A stretch of DNA of 64,000 bases from Faecalibacterium gallinarum (GTDB taxonomy: Bacteria; Bacillota; Clostridia; Oscillospirales; Ruminococcaceae). Below the pieces are notes generated by a model. The model saw only the letters and a program-made list of their open reading frames with translations, was not told the DNA's origin and did not search any database. Made by a program: the position numbers and the translations under genes. Shown here in pieces: positions 16,486 through 26,731 of this stretch. Position 1 is the stretch's first letter. Every line of letters begins with the position of its first letter. Location: positions 1 to 64,000 of the forward strand of contig NZ_BQKV01000041.1 in NCBI RefSeq assembly GCF_022180365.1, in the 5' to 3' direction.

Positions 16486-17781
16486 TCAGCCCAGGAAGCC
16501 CTTGTGGTTGCGCATCATCATAAAGCTGTCGAGGCTGCGGGTGGTGTCCAGCGCCACACCAACCACGATCAGCATACTGGTACCGCCCAGCTGAATGCTC
16601 ATGCCGGTGAGGTTGCCCAGAATGATCGGCAGTACAGCCACCGCAGCCAGGAACAGAGCGCCAACCATGGTGATCTTGTTCAGGGTGCGGGTGATGAAAT
16701 CGCTGGTGGGCTTGCCGGGACGGAAGCCGGGAATCGAGCCGTTGTTGCGGCGCAGATTGTTGGCGATTTCAACGGGGTTGTACTGGATGGTAACGTAGAA
16801 GAAGTTAAACAACAGGATCAGCAGCAGGTAAATGACGATATAGGCGAAGGACGTGTAGTTGAACGTGTTGAAGAACGCCGACCAAATCGGGTGCTCCGCC
16901 GGATCGAGATTCAAGAAGCTGCCGATGGTTCCCGGGATGGAGACCAGCGCACTCGCGAAGATGATCGGCATGACGCCGCTCATGTTCAGCTTGAGGGGCA
17001 GGTAGGTGTTCTGGCCGCCCATCTGCTTCCGGCCCACCACGCGCTTGGCGTACTGGATGGTGATGCGGCGCTCTGCATTGGTCATAATGACAATGAAGAC
17101 GATCACCGCCAGAGCCAGGACAACCAGCAGAGGCAGGTAGAAGTAGAACTGGGGCTCCCCGGCCGCGGCACGGGTCAGCATACCGGTCACGGTGCTGTAC
17201 AGGGAAGACCAGTGGGAGACGACCGAGGCAAAGATCAGCAGGGACAAGCCGTTGCCGATGCCCTTGTCGTCAATCTGCTCACCACACCAGGTGATCAGCT
17301 GCGCGCCGGCCGTAAAGCTCAGGATGATGACCAGAGCACAGAAGATCCCAGCGGCGCCGGAAGTGTACTTCAGAGCGCCCATGCTGCGGACCACGAAGTA
17401 GTAGCCGATGGACATCACCAGAGCGATGCCGCCGCCCACATACCGGGTGATCTGCTGGATCTTCTGCTGGCCGTCGGGCTCTTTGGCCATGGCTTCCAGG
17501 CTGGGGATCGCCACGCACAGCAGTTGCACAATAATGGATGCGTTGATATAGGGTGTCACACCTAACGCGAAAATCGTACACCGGGACAGCGCGCCGCCGC
17601 TCATCATATCGAGATAGGTGAGCATGTTGCCGTTCGAGAACATCTGCGTCAGTGCAGAGCCGGTCACGAACGGTACCGGAATGGCACAGCCCAGCCGATA
17701 GACCACGAGGATCGCCAGCGTGAACAGGAGACGATTTCTAAGCTCGGGGATTTTCCATGCGTTTCGGAATGTTTGGAACAC
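16486..17781 (-). CDS. secY: Preprotein translocase subunit SecY
   Basis: The channel subunit of the Sec translocon. The 431 residues show about ten membrane helices, the plug region after the first helix (ALTQMFSNGNMLTYLDMMSGGAL), and the cytoplasmic loops RITIQYAKRVVGRKQMGGQNTYLPLKLN and NNGSIPGFRPGKPT used in ribosome and SecA contact. It begins 1 bp after rplO ends and closes the ribosomal protein part of the transcript. Confidence 0.97.
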   Translation of the reverse strand: MFQTFRNAWKIPELRNRLLFTLAILVVYRLGCAIPVPFVTGSALTQMFSNGNMLTYLDMMSGGALSRCTIFALGVTPYINASIIVQLLCVAIPSLEAMAKEPDGQQKIQQITRYVGGGIALVMSIGYYFVVRSMGALKYTSGAAGIFCALVIILSFTAGAQLITWCGEQIDDKGIGNGLSLLIFASVVSHWSSLYSTVTGMLTRAAAGEPQFYFYLPLLVVLALAVIVFIVIMTNAERRITIQYAKRVVGRKQMGGQNTYLPLKLNMSGVMPIIFASALVSIPGTIGSFLNLDPAEHPIWSAFFNTFNYTSFAYIVIYLLLILLFNFFYVTIQYNPVEIANNLRRNNGSIPGFRPGKPTSDFITRTLNKITMVGALFLAAVAVLPIILGNLTGMSIQLGGTSMLIVVGVALDTTRSLDSFMMMRNHKGFLG

Positions 17782-17782
17782 C

Positions 17783-18223
17783 TTACATCACCTCAGCCTT
17801 TCCGCCTGCCTTCTCGATTTTCTCTTTGGCAGAAGCAGAAAAGGCTGCGGCCTTGACGGTCAGAGCCTTGGTCAGCTCGCCGTTGCCCAGGATCTTGACG
17901 CCGTCCAGGGTCTTCTTGACCAGGCCCTTTGCCTTCAGGGCCTCGGTGTCGACCACAGCGCCGGCCTCGAAAACCTTCTCCAGGTCAGCCACGTTGACGA
18001 TGGCGTACCGGGTAGCAAAGATGTTATTGAAGCCAACCTTGGGCAGGCGGCGCTGCAGCGGCATCTGGCCGCCCTCGAAACCGGCGCGCTTGACGCCGGA
18101 GCGGGCCTTCTGGCCCTTGCTGCCGAAGCCGGCAGTCTTGCCATTGCCGGAGCCAATGCCGCGGCCCTTGCGGGTCACAGCCTTGTTAGCGCCGGGAATC
18201 GCGTGTAATTCATGAAGTTTCAT
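17783..18223 (-). CDS. rplO: 50S ribosomal protein L15
   Basis: A late-assembly 23S-binding protein. The 146 residues begin [21 protein letters not shown] and keep the glycine-rich [21 protein letters not shown] arm and [15 protein letters not shown]. It lies between rpmD and secY in the standard spc order. Confidence 0.97.
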   Translation of the reverse strand: MKLHELHAIPGANKAVTRKGRGIGSGNGKTAGFGSKGQKARSGVKRAGFEGGQMPLQRRLPKVGFNNIFATRYAIVNVADLEKVFEAGAVVDTEALKAKGLVKKTLDGVKILGNGELTKALTVKAAAFSASAKEKIEKAGGKAEVM

Positions 18224-18243
18224 TGCGTGTACCCCCTGCTCTG

Positions 18244-18429
18244 TTACGCTTCGGTGACGCTCAGCATGAAGGCGATCTTAGCGATCTTGCCCTGCGTTGC
18301 GGCATTGTCAGGCTGAACGGTAACGTCGCCCGGCTTCTTCAGGCCCAGAGCGGCGGCGGTGGCGATCTGCTTCTCGCCGCGGCCGATCAGGCTCTTCTTC
18401 AGCTCGATTTTGAGCATCTTCTCTGCCAT
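18244..18429 (-). CDS. rpmD: 50S ribosomal protein L30
   Basis: A 61-residue single-domain large-subunit protein with the family pattern [31 protein letters not shown]. It follows rpsE by 14 bp behind a GGAGGTAACAC site. Length and position are normal for the short bacterial form. Confidence 0.95.
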   Translation of the reverse strand: MAEKMLKIELKKSLIGRGEKQIATAAALGLKKPGDVTVQPDNAATQGKIAKIAFMLSVTEA

Positions 18430-18443
18430 GGTGTGTTACCTCC

Positions 18444-18944
18444 TTAACCCAGAATTTCTTTGACGGTCTTGCCGCGCTTCTCAGCGACAGACTCGGCGCT
18501 GACCAGGCCGCACAGGCCCGCGAAGGTTGCAGACACAACGTTGATGGGGTTGTTGGAACGCATGGACTTCGCACGGATGTCCTTGATGCCAGCAGCCTCG
18601 ATGACGGCACGCACAGGGCCGCCGGCGATCATGCCGGTACCGGGGGCAGCGGGCTTCAGCAGGACGGAGCCTGCGCCGTACTTGCCCACGATCTCGTGAG
18701 GAATGGTGGTGCCCTTCATGGCAACCTTGTGCATGTTCTTCTTGGCAGCAGCCTCGCCCTTGCGGATAGCCTCGGGGACTTCGCCGGACTTGCCGATGCC
18801 GTAGCCGATGGTGCCCTTGCCGTCGCCGACAACCACCAGAGCGGCAAACTTCATGATACGACCGCCCTTAACGGTCTTGGATACGCGGTTGATGGAGACC
18901 ACCTTGGTGATCATGCCGTCATCTTCACGGTTTCTCATAGCCAT
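18444..18944 (-). CDS. rpsE: 30S ribosomal protein S5
   Basis: S5 helps hold decoding accuracy and mRNA unwinding at the entry channel. The 166 residues show the double-stranded RNA-binding N-domain ([27 protein letters not shown]) and the C-domain with [24 protein letters not shown]. The ATG at 18944 follows a GGAGGAAAC site; spc-operon position between rplR and rpmD. Confidence 0.97.
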   Translation of the reverse strand: MAMRNREDDGMITKVVSINRVSKTVKGGRIMKFAALVVVGDGKGTIGYGIGKSGEVPEAIRKGEAAAKKNMHKVAMKGTTIPHEIVGKYGAGSVLLKPAAPGTGMIAGGPVRAVIEAAGIKDIRAKSMRSNNPINVVSATFAGLCGLVSAESVAEKRGKTVKEILG

Positions 18945-18963
18945 AATGTGTTTCCTCCTCTCA

Positions 18964-19323
18964 TTACAGCTTCAGGCCGCCCTCGCGGGCACCCTCAGCC
19001 AGGGCCTTAACACGGCCATGATACACGAAACCGCCACGGTCGAACACGACCTCGGTGATGCCCTTCTCCAGGGCCTTGGCGGCGATCTTCTTGCCGATCG
19101 CGGTAGCAGCCTCAACGTTGCCGCCGAAGCCTTCAAAGTCCTTGTCCATAGTGGACGCCGACACCAGGGTCACGCCCTGCTCATCGTCGATGATCTGAGC
19201 GTAAATGTGCTTGGCGGAGCGGAAAACATCCAGGCGAGGACGAGCGGCAGTGCCGCTGATCTTGCCGCGAACGCGGCGATGACGACGAAGACGAGCTTCG
19301 TTCTTGTCGATCTGCTTAACCAT
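18964..19323 (-). CDS. rplR: 50S ribosomal protein L18
   Basis: Binds 5S rRNA in the central protuberance together with L5. The 119 residues have [34 protein letters not shown] and the C-terminal [25 protein letters not shown], both conserved. It lies 18 bp after rplF on the same transcript. Confidence 0.97.
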   Translation of the reverse strand: MVKQIDKNEARLRRHRRVRGKISGTAARPRLDVFRSAKHIYAQIIDDEQGVTLVSASTMDKDFEGFGGNVEAATAIGKKIAAKALEKGITEVVFDRGGFVYHGRVKALAEGAREGGLKL

Positions 19324-19341
19324 TGTCTTTCACTCCTTACC

Positions 19342-19893
19342 TTATTTCTTGCCCTTGCCGGCTTTGCCTTCCTTGTGCTTGACAACCTCGCCCTTGTAGC
19401 GGATGCCCTTGCCCTTGTACGGCTCGGGCGGCTTCTTGGCGCGGACCTCGGCGGCAAACTGGCCGACCTTCTGCTTGTCAATACCGGTAATGGTGAAGTT
19501 GTTGGGATCCTGCCAGGTAATCTTGATGTCATCGGTATCCGAGACGACCACCTGGTGAGAGAAGCCCAGGTTCATGACCAGGTCAGAACCCTGCTTCTGG
19601 CAGCGCAGGCCGACGCCCACGATCTCCATCTGCTTCTCGTAGCCGTTGACAACACCGTTCACCATGTTGGCGATGTTGGTGCGGGTCAGGCCGTGCAGGC
19701 TCTTGGACAGGTTCTCGTCATTGGGGCGGGTAACCAAAACCTCATTGCCCTCGACCTTGACGGTCATGAGGGGATGATAGTTGGAATTCAGGCTGCCCTT
19801 GGGGCCCTTCACGGCGACGGTGTGAGCTGCCTCATCGACAGTGACAGTGACGCCGGCAGGAATGACGATGGGTTTTCTTCCAATTCTCGACAT
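19342..19893 (-). CDS. rplF: 50S ribosomal protein L6
   Basis: L6 sits near the factor-binding centre beside the sarcin-ricin loop. The 183 residues show the duplicated L6 fold: MSRIGRKPIVIPAGVTVTVD at the start, and in the second half the conserved KQKVGQFAAEVRAKKPPEPYKGKGIRY signature. It ends in a lysine-rich tail. It lies between rpsH and rplR. Confidence 0.97.
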   Translation of the reverse strand: MSRIGRKPIVIPAGVTVTVDEAAHTVAVKGPKGSLNSNYHPLMTVKVEGNEVLVTRPNDENLSKSLHGLTRTNIANMVNGVVNGYEKQMEIVGVGLRCQKQGSDLVMNLGFSHQVVVSDTDDIKITWQDPNNFTITGIDKQKVGQFAAEVRAKKPPEPYKGKGIRYKGEVVKHKEGKAGKGKK

Positions 19894-19910
19894 TGTCTTT
19901 TACCCCTTTC

Positions 19911-20309
19911 TTACCACACAAAGGCCAGGACCTCGCCGCCAACGTGCGCAGCACGAGCAGCCTTGTCGGTCATGATGCCCTTAGAGGTGGAAATGATCGC
20001 GGTGCCCAGGCCCTTCATGACCTTGGGCATATCCTCGCAGTTGGTGTAGATGCGCAGGCCGGGCTTGGACACACGGCGCAGGCCGGCGATCACGGGCTCA
20101 CCGTTCGCCTGATACTTCAGGGTGACCACGATGGTGCCCTGGACAGTGTCGTTCTTAACCTGCATACCCTTGATGTAGCCCTCGTCCACCAGAATCTGGC
20201 AGATAGCCTTCTTCATGTTAGAAGCGGGGATCTCCACAGAAGGGTGTTTGGCAGTGCTAGCGTTGCGGATGCGAGTCAGCAGGTCCGCGATAGGATCAGT
20301 AATCTGCAT
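19911..20309 (-). CDS. rpsH: 30S ribosomal protein S8
   Basis: S8 binds helix 21 of 16S rRNA and in some bacteria represses the spc operon. The 132 residues begin [33 protein letters not shown] and keep the C-terminal [31 protein letters not shown] block. The unusually long 107-bp gap before it contains a hairpin (20357-20394), unlike the tight spacing elsewhere. Confidence 0.97.
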   Translation of the reverse strand: MQITDPIADLLTRIRNASTAKHPSVEIPASNMKKAICQILVDEGYIKGMQVKNDTVQGTIVVTLKYQANGEPVIAGLRRVSKPGLRIYTNCEDMPKVMKGLGTAIISTSKGIMTDKAARAAHVGGEVLAFVW

Positions 20310-20356
20310 GCCACTAACCTCCTTAGATTAGCTCTTGTATTGTTTGTTTTTATAAT

Positions 20357-20394
20357 GATACCGCCCCGAAACCATTTGCCCCGGGGCGGGTATC
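20357..20394 (-). promoter_or_regulatory. Hairpin between rpsN and rpsH
   Basis: Arms 20357-20368 and 20382-20394 form a 12-bp stem with one bulged base and a 13-nt loop. There is no T run after it on the minus strand, so it is not a classical terminator. It may be an mRNA-processing or protein-binding site acting on rpsH. Confidence 0.45.
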
Positions 20395-20416
20395 CGACAC
20401 AGTTGCCCCCGGTTAA

Positions 20417-20602
20417 TTACCAGGAAGCCTTCTTCACGCCCGGGATCTCGCCCTTGTAGGCCAGCTCACGGAAGCACACACGGCACACGCCGTACTTGCG
20501 CAGCACGGAGTGGGGGCGGCCGCAGATGCGGCAGCGGGTGTATGCGCGGGTGGAGAACTTGGCAGGACGGGCCTGCTTGAGCTTCATAGACAGTTTAGCC
20601 AT
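20417..20602 (-). CDS. rpsN: 30S ribosomal protein S14, zinc-binding type
   Basis: The 61-residue short S14 of the 30S head. [20 protein letters not shown] holds the two CxxC pairs of the zinc site. The ATG at 20602 follows a GGAGGAGATTG site; the in-frame extension upstream is the shadow of rplE. It lies between rplE and the hairpin-bearing gap before rpsH. Confidence 0.96.
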   Translation of the reverse strand: MAKLSMKLKQARPAKFSTRAYTRCRICGRPHSVLRKYGVCRVCFRELAYKGEIPGVKKASW

Positions 20603-20619
20603 TGTACCAATCTCCTCCC

Positions 20620-21162
20620 TTAGTTGTTCTCGAACGGAGCGCCCAGAGCCTTCAGCAGCTCCTTGGCCTCTTCGTCGGTCTTGGCGGTGGTGACGAAGCA
20701 CACATCCATGCCGCGGACGGCGTCGACCTTGTCGAAGTCGATCTCGGGGAAGATGATCTGCTCCTTGATGCCGCAGGCGAAGTTGCCGCGGCCGTCGAAG
20801 GCGTTGCCGTTGATGCCGCGGAAGTCACGGACGCGGGGCAGTGCGATGTTGAAGAAACGATCCACAAACTCGTACATACGCTCGCCACGCAGGGTGACCT
20901 TGCAGCCGATGGGGGTGCCAGCGCGCAGCTTGAAGTTAGCGACGCTCTTCTTGGCGCGGCAGACAACCGCCTTCTGGCCAGTGATCTGGCCCAGATCCTT
21001 CATGACAGCCTCCAGGATCTTCTCGTTGTCCTTGGCCTCGCCGCAGGCAACGTTGATGACGACCTTGTTCAGCTTGGGGATCTGCATAACGCTCTTGTAA
21101 CCGAACTTCTTGTTCAGAGCAGGAGCAATTTCATTGACGTACTGTTCTTTCAAACGAGCCAT
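20620..21162 (-). CDS. rplE: 50S ribosomal protein L5
   Basis: Binds 5S rRNA and bridges to S13 in the small-subunit head. The 180 residues show [40 protein letters not shown], the [32 protein letters not shown] block, and the [30 protein letters not shown] end. Normal length and order. Confidence 0.97.
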   Translation of the reverse strand: MARLKEQYVNEIAPALNKKFGYKSVMQIPKLNKVVINVACGEAKDNEKILEAVMKDLGQITGQKAVVCRAKKSVANFKLRAGTPIGCKVTLRGERMYEFVDRFFNIALPRVRDFRGINGNAFDGRGNFACGIKEQIIFPEIDFDKVDAVRGMDVCFVTTAKTDEEAKELLKALGAPFENN

Positions 21163-21179
21163 TGTTCCTTACTCCTTTC

Positions 21180-21494
21180 TTACAGCTCAGCGCCGCACTT
21201 CTTGCAGACGCGAACCATCTTGCCGTCCTTCTCGACGTGGCCGACGCGGACAGCCTTGCCGCACTTGGGGCAGATGGGCATGACCTTGGAGGCGTACATA
21301 GCGCCTTCGGCCTTGACGATGCCGCCCTGCTCGCCCTGACGGCGGGGCTTGACGTGCTTAGTAACCATGTTCTGGCCTTCAACAATGACCTTGCCTTCGG
21401 CGGGGCTGACCTGCAGAACCTTGCCGGTGTGGCCCTTGTCCTTGCCGCTGATGATCATAACGTTGTCGCCGGTTTTAACATGAAGATTATTCAT
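21180..21494 (-). CDS. rplX: 50S ribosomal protein L24
   Basis: One of two assembly initiators of the large subunit. The 104 residues carry a KOW motif near the N-terminus (GDNVMIISGKDKGHTGKVLQV). The C-terminal part has CPKC and CKKC pairs, a likely zinc ribbon seen in many Clostridia. It lies between rplN and rplE. Confidence 0.96.
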   Translation of the reverse strand: MNNLHVKTGDNVMIISGKDKGHTGKVLQVSPAEGKVIVEGQNMVTKHVKPRRQGEQGGIVKAEGAMYASKVMPICPKCGKAVRVGHVEKDGKMVRVCKKCGAEL

Positions 21495-21508
21495 AATTTA
21501 AAACCTCC

Positions 21509-21877
21509 TTACAGCGATTCCGGAGCCAGGCTCAGGATCTTGGTGTAGCCGGCCTCACGCAGCTCACGGGCAACGGGTCCAAAGATACGGGTGCCCTTGG
21601 GGCTCTTGTCGGCCATGACGATGACGGCGGCGTTCTCGTCGAAACGGATGTAGGAGCCGTCGTCACGGCGGACGCCGTGCTTGCTGCGCACGATAACGGC
21701 CTTCACGACGTCGCCCTTCTTAACGGTGCCGCCGGGGGCTGCCTTCTTGACAGAGCAGACCACGACGTCGCCAATATTTGCGTATCTCTTGCGGGTACCG
21801 CCCAGCACACGGAAGCACATCAGTTCTTTGGCACCGGTGTTGTCGGCAACTTTGAGATAAGTTTGCATCTGAATCAT
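21509..21877 (-). CDS. rplN: 50S ribosomal protein L14
   Basis: A large-subunit interface protein and the binding target of the silencing factor RsfS. The 122 residues begin [27 protein letters not shown] and keep [37 protein letters not shown] and the [11 protein letters not shown] end. The 43-bp gap before it (from rpsQ) is slightly longer than average for this operon. Confidence 0.97.
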   Translation of the reverse strand: MIQMQTYLKVADNTGAKELMCFRVLGGTRKRYANIGDVVVCSVKKAAPGGTVKKGDVVKAVIVRSKHGVRRDDGSYIRFDENAAVIVMADKSPKGTRIFGPVARELREAGYTKILSLAPESL

Positions 21878-21920
21878 ATCAGATATCTCCTTTCAAACTG
21901 TTCAAAGCAGCGGGCTAAAA

Positions 21921-22178
21921 TTACTTAGCCTTCTCAACGATACGGACCAGGCGCCAGCGCACATCCTTGCTCAGGGGGCGGCACTCCATGATCTCAACAC
22001 GGTCGCCGATACCACACTCGTTCTTCTCGTCACGAGCCTTGAACTTAGCGGTACGCTTCAGGATCTTCTTGTACAGGGGGTGCTGCACGCTGTCCTTCAC
22101 GGCAACCACGATGGTCTTATCCATCTTGTCGGATACAACGATACCGACGCGGGTCTTTCTCAGATTACGTTCTTCCAT
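21921..22178 (-). CDS. rpsQ: 30S ribosomal protein S17
   Basis: An early 16S-binding OB-fold protein. The 85 residues contain [33 protein letters not shown] and [25 protein letters not shown], both family hallmarks. It follows rpmC by 12 bp. Confidence 0.97.
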   Translation of the reverse strand: MEERNLRKTRVGIVVSDKMDKTIVVAVKDSVQHPLYKKILKRTAKFKARDEKNECGIGDRVEIMECRPLSKDVRWRLVRIVEKAK

Positions 22179-22190
22179 CGTTTAACCTCC

Positions 22191-22376
22191 TTACTGCTTC
22201 TCAGCCAGAACGGTCATCACGCGGGCGATGTCCTTCTTGACTGCTTCGATGCGGCCGGGGTTCTCCAGCTGGTTGATGGCATGCTGGAAACGCAGGTTAA
22301 ACAGCTCAGCCTTCAGGTCTGCCAGCTTGCTGGTCAGCTCTGCAGACTGCATCTCGCGGAGTTCATTAGCCTTCAT
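22191..22376 (-). CDS. rpmC: 50S ribosomal protein L29
   Basis: A two-helix protein near the tunnel exit that helps dock trigger factor and SRP. I chose the ATG at 22376 (MKANELREM, 61 residues), because the GGAGG lies 9 nt before it but only 1 nt before the alternative ATG at 22385. The gene overlaps the end of rplP by 11 bp, suggesting translational coupling. The [26 protein letters not shown] half is conserved. Confidence 0.94.
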   Translation of the reverse strand: MKANELREMQSAELTSKLADLKAELFNLRFQHAINQLENPGRIEAVKKDIARVMTVLAEKQ

Positions 22377-22806
22377 TGGTGCCATCCTCCTTCACGGAGT
22401 CCTCACGGACAACAAATTTGCACTTGATGGGCAGCTTGTGCATAGCCAGGCGCAGAGCCTCGCGGGCAGTTGCCTCATCGACATCAGCCAGCTCGAACAG
22501 GACACGGCCGGGCTTCACGACTGCAACCCAGTACTCGGGAGAGCCTTTACCGGAACCCATTCGGGTCTCAGCGGGCTTCTCGGTGACGGGCTTGTCGGGG
22601 AAGATCTTGATCCAGACCTTGCCGCCACGCTTGATATAACGGGTCATGGCGACACGGGCGGCCTCGATCTGCTTGGAGGAGATCCAGGCCGGCTCCAGGG
22701 CAACAAGGCCGTACTGGCCCTGGCACACCACGTTGCCGCGGGTAGCCTTGCCGGTCATGCGGCCGCGCTGAACGCGGCGGTACTTAACACGCTTAGGCAG
22801 TAACAT
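22366..22806 (-). CDS. rplP: 50S ribosomal protein L16
   Basis: L16 lines the A-site tRNA path of the peptidyl transferase region. The 146 residues show [25 protein letters not shown], the [36 protein letters not shown] block and the C-terminal KLPIKCKF. Its start overlaps the rpsC stop as TAATG, so the two are tightly coupled. Confidence 0.97.
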   Translation of the reverse strand: MLLPKRVKYRRVQRGRMTGKATRGNVVCQGQYGLVALEPAWISSKQIEAARVAMTRYIKRGGKVWIKIFPDKPVTEKPAETRMGSGKGSPEYWVAVVKPGRVLFELADVDEATAREALRLAMHKLPIKCKFVVREDSVKEDGTNEG

Positions 22807-23510
22807 TACTTGTTGCCTCCTTCCTTCTTCTGAGCGTTCTTAGCGCTCTTGAGGACCTCGCCCTTGTAGATCCACACCTTGACGCCGATGCGGCCGTAGG
22901 TGGTGGCAGCCTCTGCAAAGCCGTAGTCGATGTCGGCGCGCAGGGTCTGCAGGGGGATGGTGCCCTCGTGGTAGCTCTCGGTGCGGGCGATGTCAGCGCC
23001 GCCCAGACGGCCGGAGCACATAGCCTTGATGCCCTTAGCGGGGACAGTGCTGCGGTCACGGGGGCTCATGGCATTGCGCATGCACTGCTTCATGGCACGA
23101 CGGAAGGTGACGCGGTTCTCCAGCTGACGAGCGATGTCCTCGGCAACCAGCTGAGCGTTGGTAGCAGCGCTCTTAACCTCGATAACGTTGACGACGATGT
23201 TCTTGCCGTACTTCTTGGAGAGCTTGTTCTGCAGCGCGACGCGCTCCTCACCGCCCTTGCCGATCACCATACCGGGCTTAGCGCAGTAGATGCTGACGGT
23301 CACGCGGGGAGCGGAGGTGGAGGGGTCCACGCTGCGCTCGATCTCGATCTTGGGGACACCAGCGTCCTTGAGCTGAGCCTTCAGCTCAGTGCGGATCTTG
23401 TGGTCCTCCATCAGGTTATCGCTGAAGTCCTTCTTGGAAGCAAACCAGCGGCTGTCCCAGTCTTTAATCACACCGACACGAATACCGTGCGGATTAACTT
23501 TCTGGCCCAT
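22806..23510 (-). CDS. rpsC: 30S ribosomal protein S3
   Basis: S3 helps form the mRNA entry channel and its helicase activity. The 234 residues include [24 protein letters not shown], a KH RNA-binding domain with the GKGGE loop ([18 protein letters not shown]), and the C-domain with [31 protein letters not shown]. It lies 12 bp after rplV and overlaps rplP by one base. Confidence 0.97.
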   Translation of the reverse strand: MGQKVNPHGIRVGVIKDWDSRWFASKKDFSDNLMEDHKIRTELKAQLKDAGVPKIEIERSVDPSTSAPRVTVSIYCAKPGMVIGKGGEERVALQNKLSKKYGKNIVVNVIEVKSAATNAQLVAEDIARQLENRVTFRRAMKQCMRNAMSPRDRSTVPAKGIKAMCSGRLGGADIARTESYHEGTIPLQTLRADIDYGFAEAATTYGRIGVKVWIYKGEVLKSAKNAQKKEGGNK

Positions 23511-23522
23511 TTGTTTACCTCC

Positions 23523-23858
23523 TTACTCTTTCTCTTTCAGAACAACGGTCATGTGGCTGGTGCGCTTCAGGATGCGGTAGCCGCGGCCCTGTGCACGAGG
23601 CATCATGCGCTTCAGCGTGGGGCCGGGGCAGACGAAGCACTCGGCCACGTAGAGGTTGTTCTTGTCCATATTGAAGTTGTTTTCCGCATTCGCGGCTGCA
23701 GACTTCACCAGCTTGAGAAGGGGCTCGCAAGCGGCCTTCGGGGTGTACTGCAGGATTGCCAGCGCTTCGTCCAGGGGCTTGTTCCGGATCAGATCCATGA
23801 CGATCGAAACCTTCCGGGGACTAATGCGGGCATAACGAAGAATTGCCCGAGCTTCCAT
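23523..23858 (-). CDS. rplV: 50S ribosomal protein L22
   Basis: L22 extends a beta-hairpin into the exit tunnel and is a macrolide-resistance locus. The 111 residues begin [25 protein letters not shown]; the hairpin is at [32 protein letters not shown]. The ATG at 23858 follows AAGGAGGAACG; the frame extends further upstream only into rpsS and is ignored. Confidence 0.96.
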   Translation of the reverse strand: MEARAILRYARISPRKVSIVMDLIRNKPLDEALAILQYTPKAACEPLLKLVKSAAANAENNFNMDKNNLYVAECFVCPGPTLKRMMPRAQGRGYRILKRTSHMTVVLKEKE

Positions 23859-23877
23859 GTTTGCGTTCCTCCTTCTC

Positions 23878-24144
23878 TTACTTCGAATTGCCGGTGTGAC
23901 CCTTGAAGGTACGGGTGGGCACGAACTCGCCGAGCTTGTGGCCAACCATGTCCTCAGTCACATACACGGGCACATGCTTACGACCGTCGTGGACGGCGAA
24001 GGTGTGGCCGACGAACTCGGGGAAGATGGTGGAGGCACGAGACCAGGTCTTAATGACCTGCTTCTTGCCGGAAGCGTTCATCGCTTCAACGTGCTTCATA
24101 AGAGCAGCCTGGACGAAAGGTCCTTTTTTAATACTTCTACCCAT
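23878..24144 (-). CDS. rpsS: 30S ribosomal protein S19
   Basis: A head protein of the small subunit that contacts A-site tRNA with S13. The 88 residues hold [20 protein letters not shown] and the conserved [40 protein letters not shown]. It follows rplB by 17 bp behind a good site. Confidence 0.97.
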   Translation of the reverse strand: MGRSIKKGPFVQAALMKHVEAMNASGKKQVIKTWSRASTIFPEFVGHTFAVHDGRKHVPVYVTEDMVGHKLGEFVPTRTFKGHTGNSK

Positions 24145-24161
24145 TGTCGTAAACTCCTCTC

Positions 24162-24992
24162 TTACTTACCTGCACGCTTCACGATCAGCTTATCGGAGCG
24201 CTTGTGGTGCTTACGGGTCTTGAGGCCCAGAGCGGGCTTGCCCCACGGAGTCATAGGCCCAGAGTGGCCGATCGGAGCGCGGCCCTCGCCACCGCCGTGC
24301 GGGTGGTCGTTCGGGTTCATGACGGTACCACGGCTGCCGGGACGGACGCCCATGTGGCGCTTGCGGCCGGCCTTGCCCAGGTTGACGTTCTCGTGGTCGA
24401 TGTTGGAGACCTGGCCGATGACTGCGGTGCAGTTCAGGGGCACATTGCGCATCTCGCCGGAGGGCAGACGGATCAGGGCGTAGCCGTTCTCCTTAGCCAT
24501 CAGCTGAGCCATGTTGCCAGCGGAACGAACCAGCTGAGCGCCGCGGCCGGGGTAGAGCTCGATGTTGTGGATGATGGTACCAACGGGGATGTTCTCAAAG
24601 GGCAGGCAGTTGCCGGGCTTGATGTCGGCGCCGGCGCCGCTGACGATCACATCGCCGACCTTCAGGCCTTCGGGGCAGATGATGTAGCTCTTCACGCCGT
24701 CGGTGTACTCCACCAGGCAGATGAAGGCGCTACGGTTCGGATCGTACTCGATGGTCTTGACGGTAGCGGGCATATCGGTCTTCTGACGCTTGAAGTCGAT
24801 GACACGATACTTGGTGCGGTTGCCGCCGCCGTGGTGGCGGACGGTGATGCGGCCGGTGTTGTTGCGGCCGCTGTGCTTCTTCATGGGCTCCAGCAGGCTG
24901 CGCTCGGGAGCGACCTTAGACAGGACACTGTAGTCCGTGACGGTCATGCCGCGGCGGCCCGGGGTAGTGGGGCCATACTTTTTGATAGCCAT
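24162..24992 (-). CDS. rplB: 50S ribosomal protein L2
   Basis: L2 is needed for subunit joining and peptidyl transferase activity. The 276 residues include the RNA-binding N-half ([33 protein letters not shown]) and the C-terminal [31 protein letters not shown] with the near-invariant histidine. A 77-bp gap before it holds two small GC hairpins but no visible promoter. Confidence 0.97.
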   Translation of the reverse strand: MAIKKYGPTTPGRRGMTVTDYSVLSKVAPERSLLEPMKKHSGRNNTGRITVRHHGGGNRTKYRVIDFKRQKTDMPATVKTIEYDPNRSAFICLVEYTDGVKSYIICPEGLKVGDVIVSGAGADIKPGNCLPFENIPVGTIIHNIELYPGRGAQLVRSAGNMAQLMAKENGYALIRLPSGEMRNVPLNCTAVIGQVSNIDHENVNLGKAGRKRHMGVRPGSRGTVMNPNDHPHGGGEGRAPIGHSGPMTPWGKPALGLKTRKHHKRSDKLIVKRAGK

Positions 24993-25069
24993 TGTGCTAT
25001 TCTCCTTTTGTTATCTTATGAATTATTATCGGGGTCATATCCCCATAGAGGGACCCTCGGCGGGTCCGA

Positions 25070-25366
25070 TCAAACCATGCTGTTGAAGAACTCGATTTCC
25101 TTGGAGTCCTTGGTCAGGGTGACAATCGCCTTCTTGGAAGCGGCGGTGTAACCAGCATGCATGCCCTGGCGGCGGAAGCGGCCACGCACCGAGATGGTGT
25201 TGACCTTGGCAACCTTAGCGCCGGGGAACAGGGTCTCGACAGCCTGAGCGATCTCGATCTTGGTAGCGTCGGTGGCGACCTTGAAGGTGTACTTCTTGTC
25301 GGCGATGCCAGCCATGGAGTTCTCGGTGATGACCGGCTTCAGGATGATGTCATGTGCGGTTTTCAT
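25070..25366 (-). CDS. rplW: 50S ribosomal protein L23
   Basis: L23 at the tunnel exit is the main docking site for trigger factor and SRP. The 98 residues include DIILKPVITENSM, KYTFKVATDATKIEIAQAVETLF and the loop KVNTISVRGRFRRQGMHAGYT. Its ATG overlaps the rplD stop (TAATG), so translation is coupled. Confidence 0.96.
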   Translation of the reverse strand: MKTAHDIILKPVITENSMAGIADKKYTFKVATDATKIEIAQAVETLFPGAKVAKVNTISVRGRFRRQGMHAGYTAASKKAIVTLTKDSKEIEFFNSMV

Positions 25367-25989
25367 TAGCCAAGCACCTCCTCGAGCTTCTTCGCTGCGC
25401 CCTCGCTGATGATCAGCTTGTCGGCGTTCAGCACATCGTAGGTGTTCACGCTGCCAGCGAAGGTGGTCTTGACGCCCTGGATGTTAGCGGCGCTCTTGAC
25501 GAACTTCGCATCGACAGTCTCGTTGACCAGCAGGTTCTTCTTGCCGGCGCCGACAGCGTTCAGCATTGCAACAACCGCCTTGGTCTTGTACTCCTCGACA
25601 GCCATCTTGTCAACCACGATCATGTTGCCGTTGGCAGCCTTGTCGGACAGAACGCTCAGCAGAGCCAGGCGCTTGACCTTGTTGTTGATGTGGTAGTTGT
25701 AGCTGCGGGGCTTGGGGCCCAGAGCGACGCCGCCGTGAGTCCACTGGGGAGCACGGATGGAGCCCTGACGAGCGTGGCCGGTGCCCTTCTGGCGCCAGGG
25801 CTTCTTGCCGCCGCCGGAGACTTCCTTGCGGATCTTGGTGTTCTGGGTGCCCTGGCGCTGGTTGGCCAGGAAGTTCACAACTGCAATGTGAACAGCCTTC
25901 TCGTTCGGGGTAATGCCGAACACGGCGTCGGAAAGCTCGATCTCGCTGACCTTTTTGCCGTTCATATCGACTACGTCAAATTTTGCCAT
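25366..25989 (-). CDS. rplD: 50S ribosomal protein L4
   Basis: L4 reaches into the exit tunnel; in E. coli it also represses the S10 operon. The 207 residues include the tunnel loop [33 protein letters not shown] and globular ends. It follows rplC by 14 bp. Whether L4 acts on the long rpsJ leader here cannot be told from sequence alone. Confidence 0.97.
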   Translation of the reverse strand: MAKFDVVDMNGKKVSEIELSDAVFGITPNEKAVHIAVVNFLANQRQGTQNTKIRKEVSGGGKKPWRQKGTGHARQGSIRAPQWTHGGVALGPKPRSYNYHINNKVKRLALLSVLSDKAANGNMIVVDKMAVEEYKTKAVVAMLNAVGAGKKNLLVNETVDAKFVKSAANIQGVKTTFAGSVNTYDVLNADKLIISEGAAKKLEEVLG

Positions 25990-26003
25990 TGTAGCTTTCC
26001 TCC

Positions 26004-26636
26004 TTACGCCTTCACGCTGTTGGCCAGGGTAACGATGGTGCCCTTGGTACCGGGGATCGCACCCTTGACAGCGATCAGATTGTTCTCGGTGTCAACCTTG
26101 ACAACCGTCAGGTTCTGCACGGTGACCCGCACAAAGCCCATGTGGCCGGGCAGACGCTTGCCGGGGAACACGCGGGACGGGGTGGAAGTGGAGCCGTTGG
26201 AACCGGCATGCCGTGCGACGGGGCCGGTGCCGTGGCTCTCGCGCAGACGGTGCTGACCGTAGCGCTTGATAACGCCCTGGTAACCCTTGCCCTTGGAGAT
26301 GCCTGCGACGTCAACCTTATCGCCAGCGGCGAAGACGTCAGCCTTCAGGACATCGCCCACGTTCAGGCCGGAGACATCCTCCAGACGGAACTCGCGCAGG
26401 GTCTTCTTGGGGGCGACATTGGCCTTCTTGAAGTGGCCAGCGGCTGCCTTGTTGACCTTCTTGGCGGAAACCTCGCCGAAGCCCAGCTGAACAGCCTGAT
26501 AGCCGTCGCTCTCGACGGTCTTCTTCTGCACGACGGTGCAGGGACCTGCCTCGATGACGGTCACGGGAATGACCTTGCCGTTCTCGTCGAACAGCTGAGT
26601 CATACCGACTTTTTTGCCGATAATGCCTTTAACCAT
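26004..26636 (-). CDS. rplC: 50S ribosomal protein L3
   Basis: L3 reaches toward the peptidyl transferase centre with a long loop. The 210 residues have [30 protein letters not shown] and the loop [42 protein letters not shown]. The 95 bp before it hold two inverted repeats (TTGGCGG...CCGCCAA and CCCTCG...CGAGGG), unlike the tight gaps elsewhere. Confidence 0.97.
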   Translation of the reverse strand: MVKGIIGKKVGMTQLFDENGKVIPVTVIEAGPCTVVQKKTVESDGYQAVQLGFGEVSAKKVNKAAAGHFKKANVAPKKTLREFRLEDVSGLNVGDVLKADVFAAGDKVDVAGISKGKGYQGVIKRYGQHRLRESHGTGPVARHAGSNGSTSTPSRVFPGKRLPGHMGFVRVTVQNLTVVKVDTENNLIAVKGAIPGTKGTIVTLANSVKA

Positions 26637-26731
26637 TTTCTTTTCCTCCTGTAAAGGTTATTGGTTGGCGGCGCACGTCACCGCCAACATGACCCCTCGG
26701 GAAACGAGGGCATCGATTGTTCGCCAAGCCC

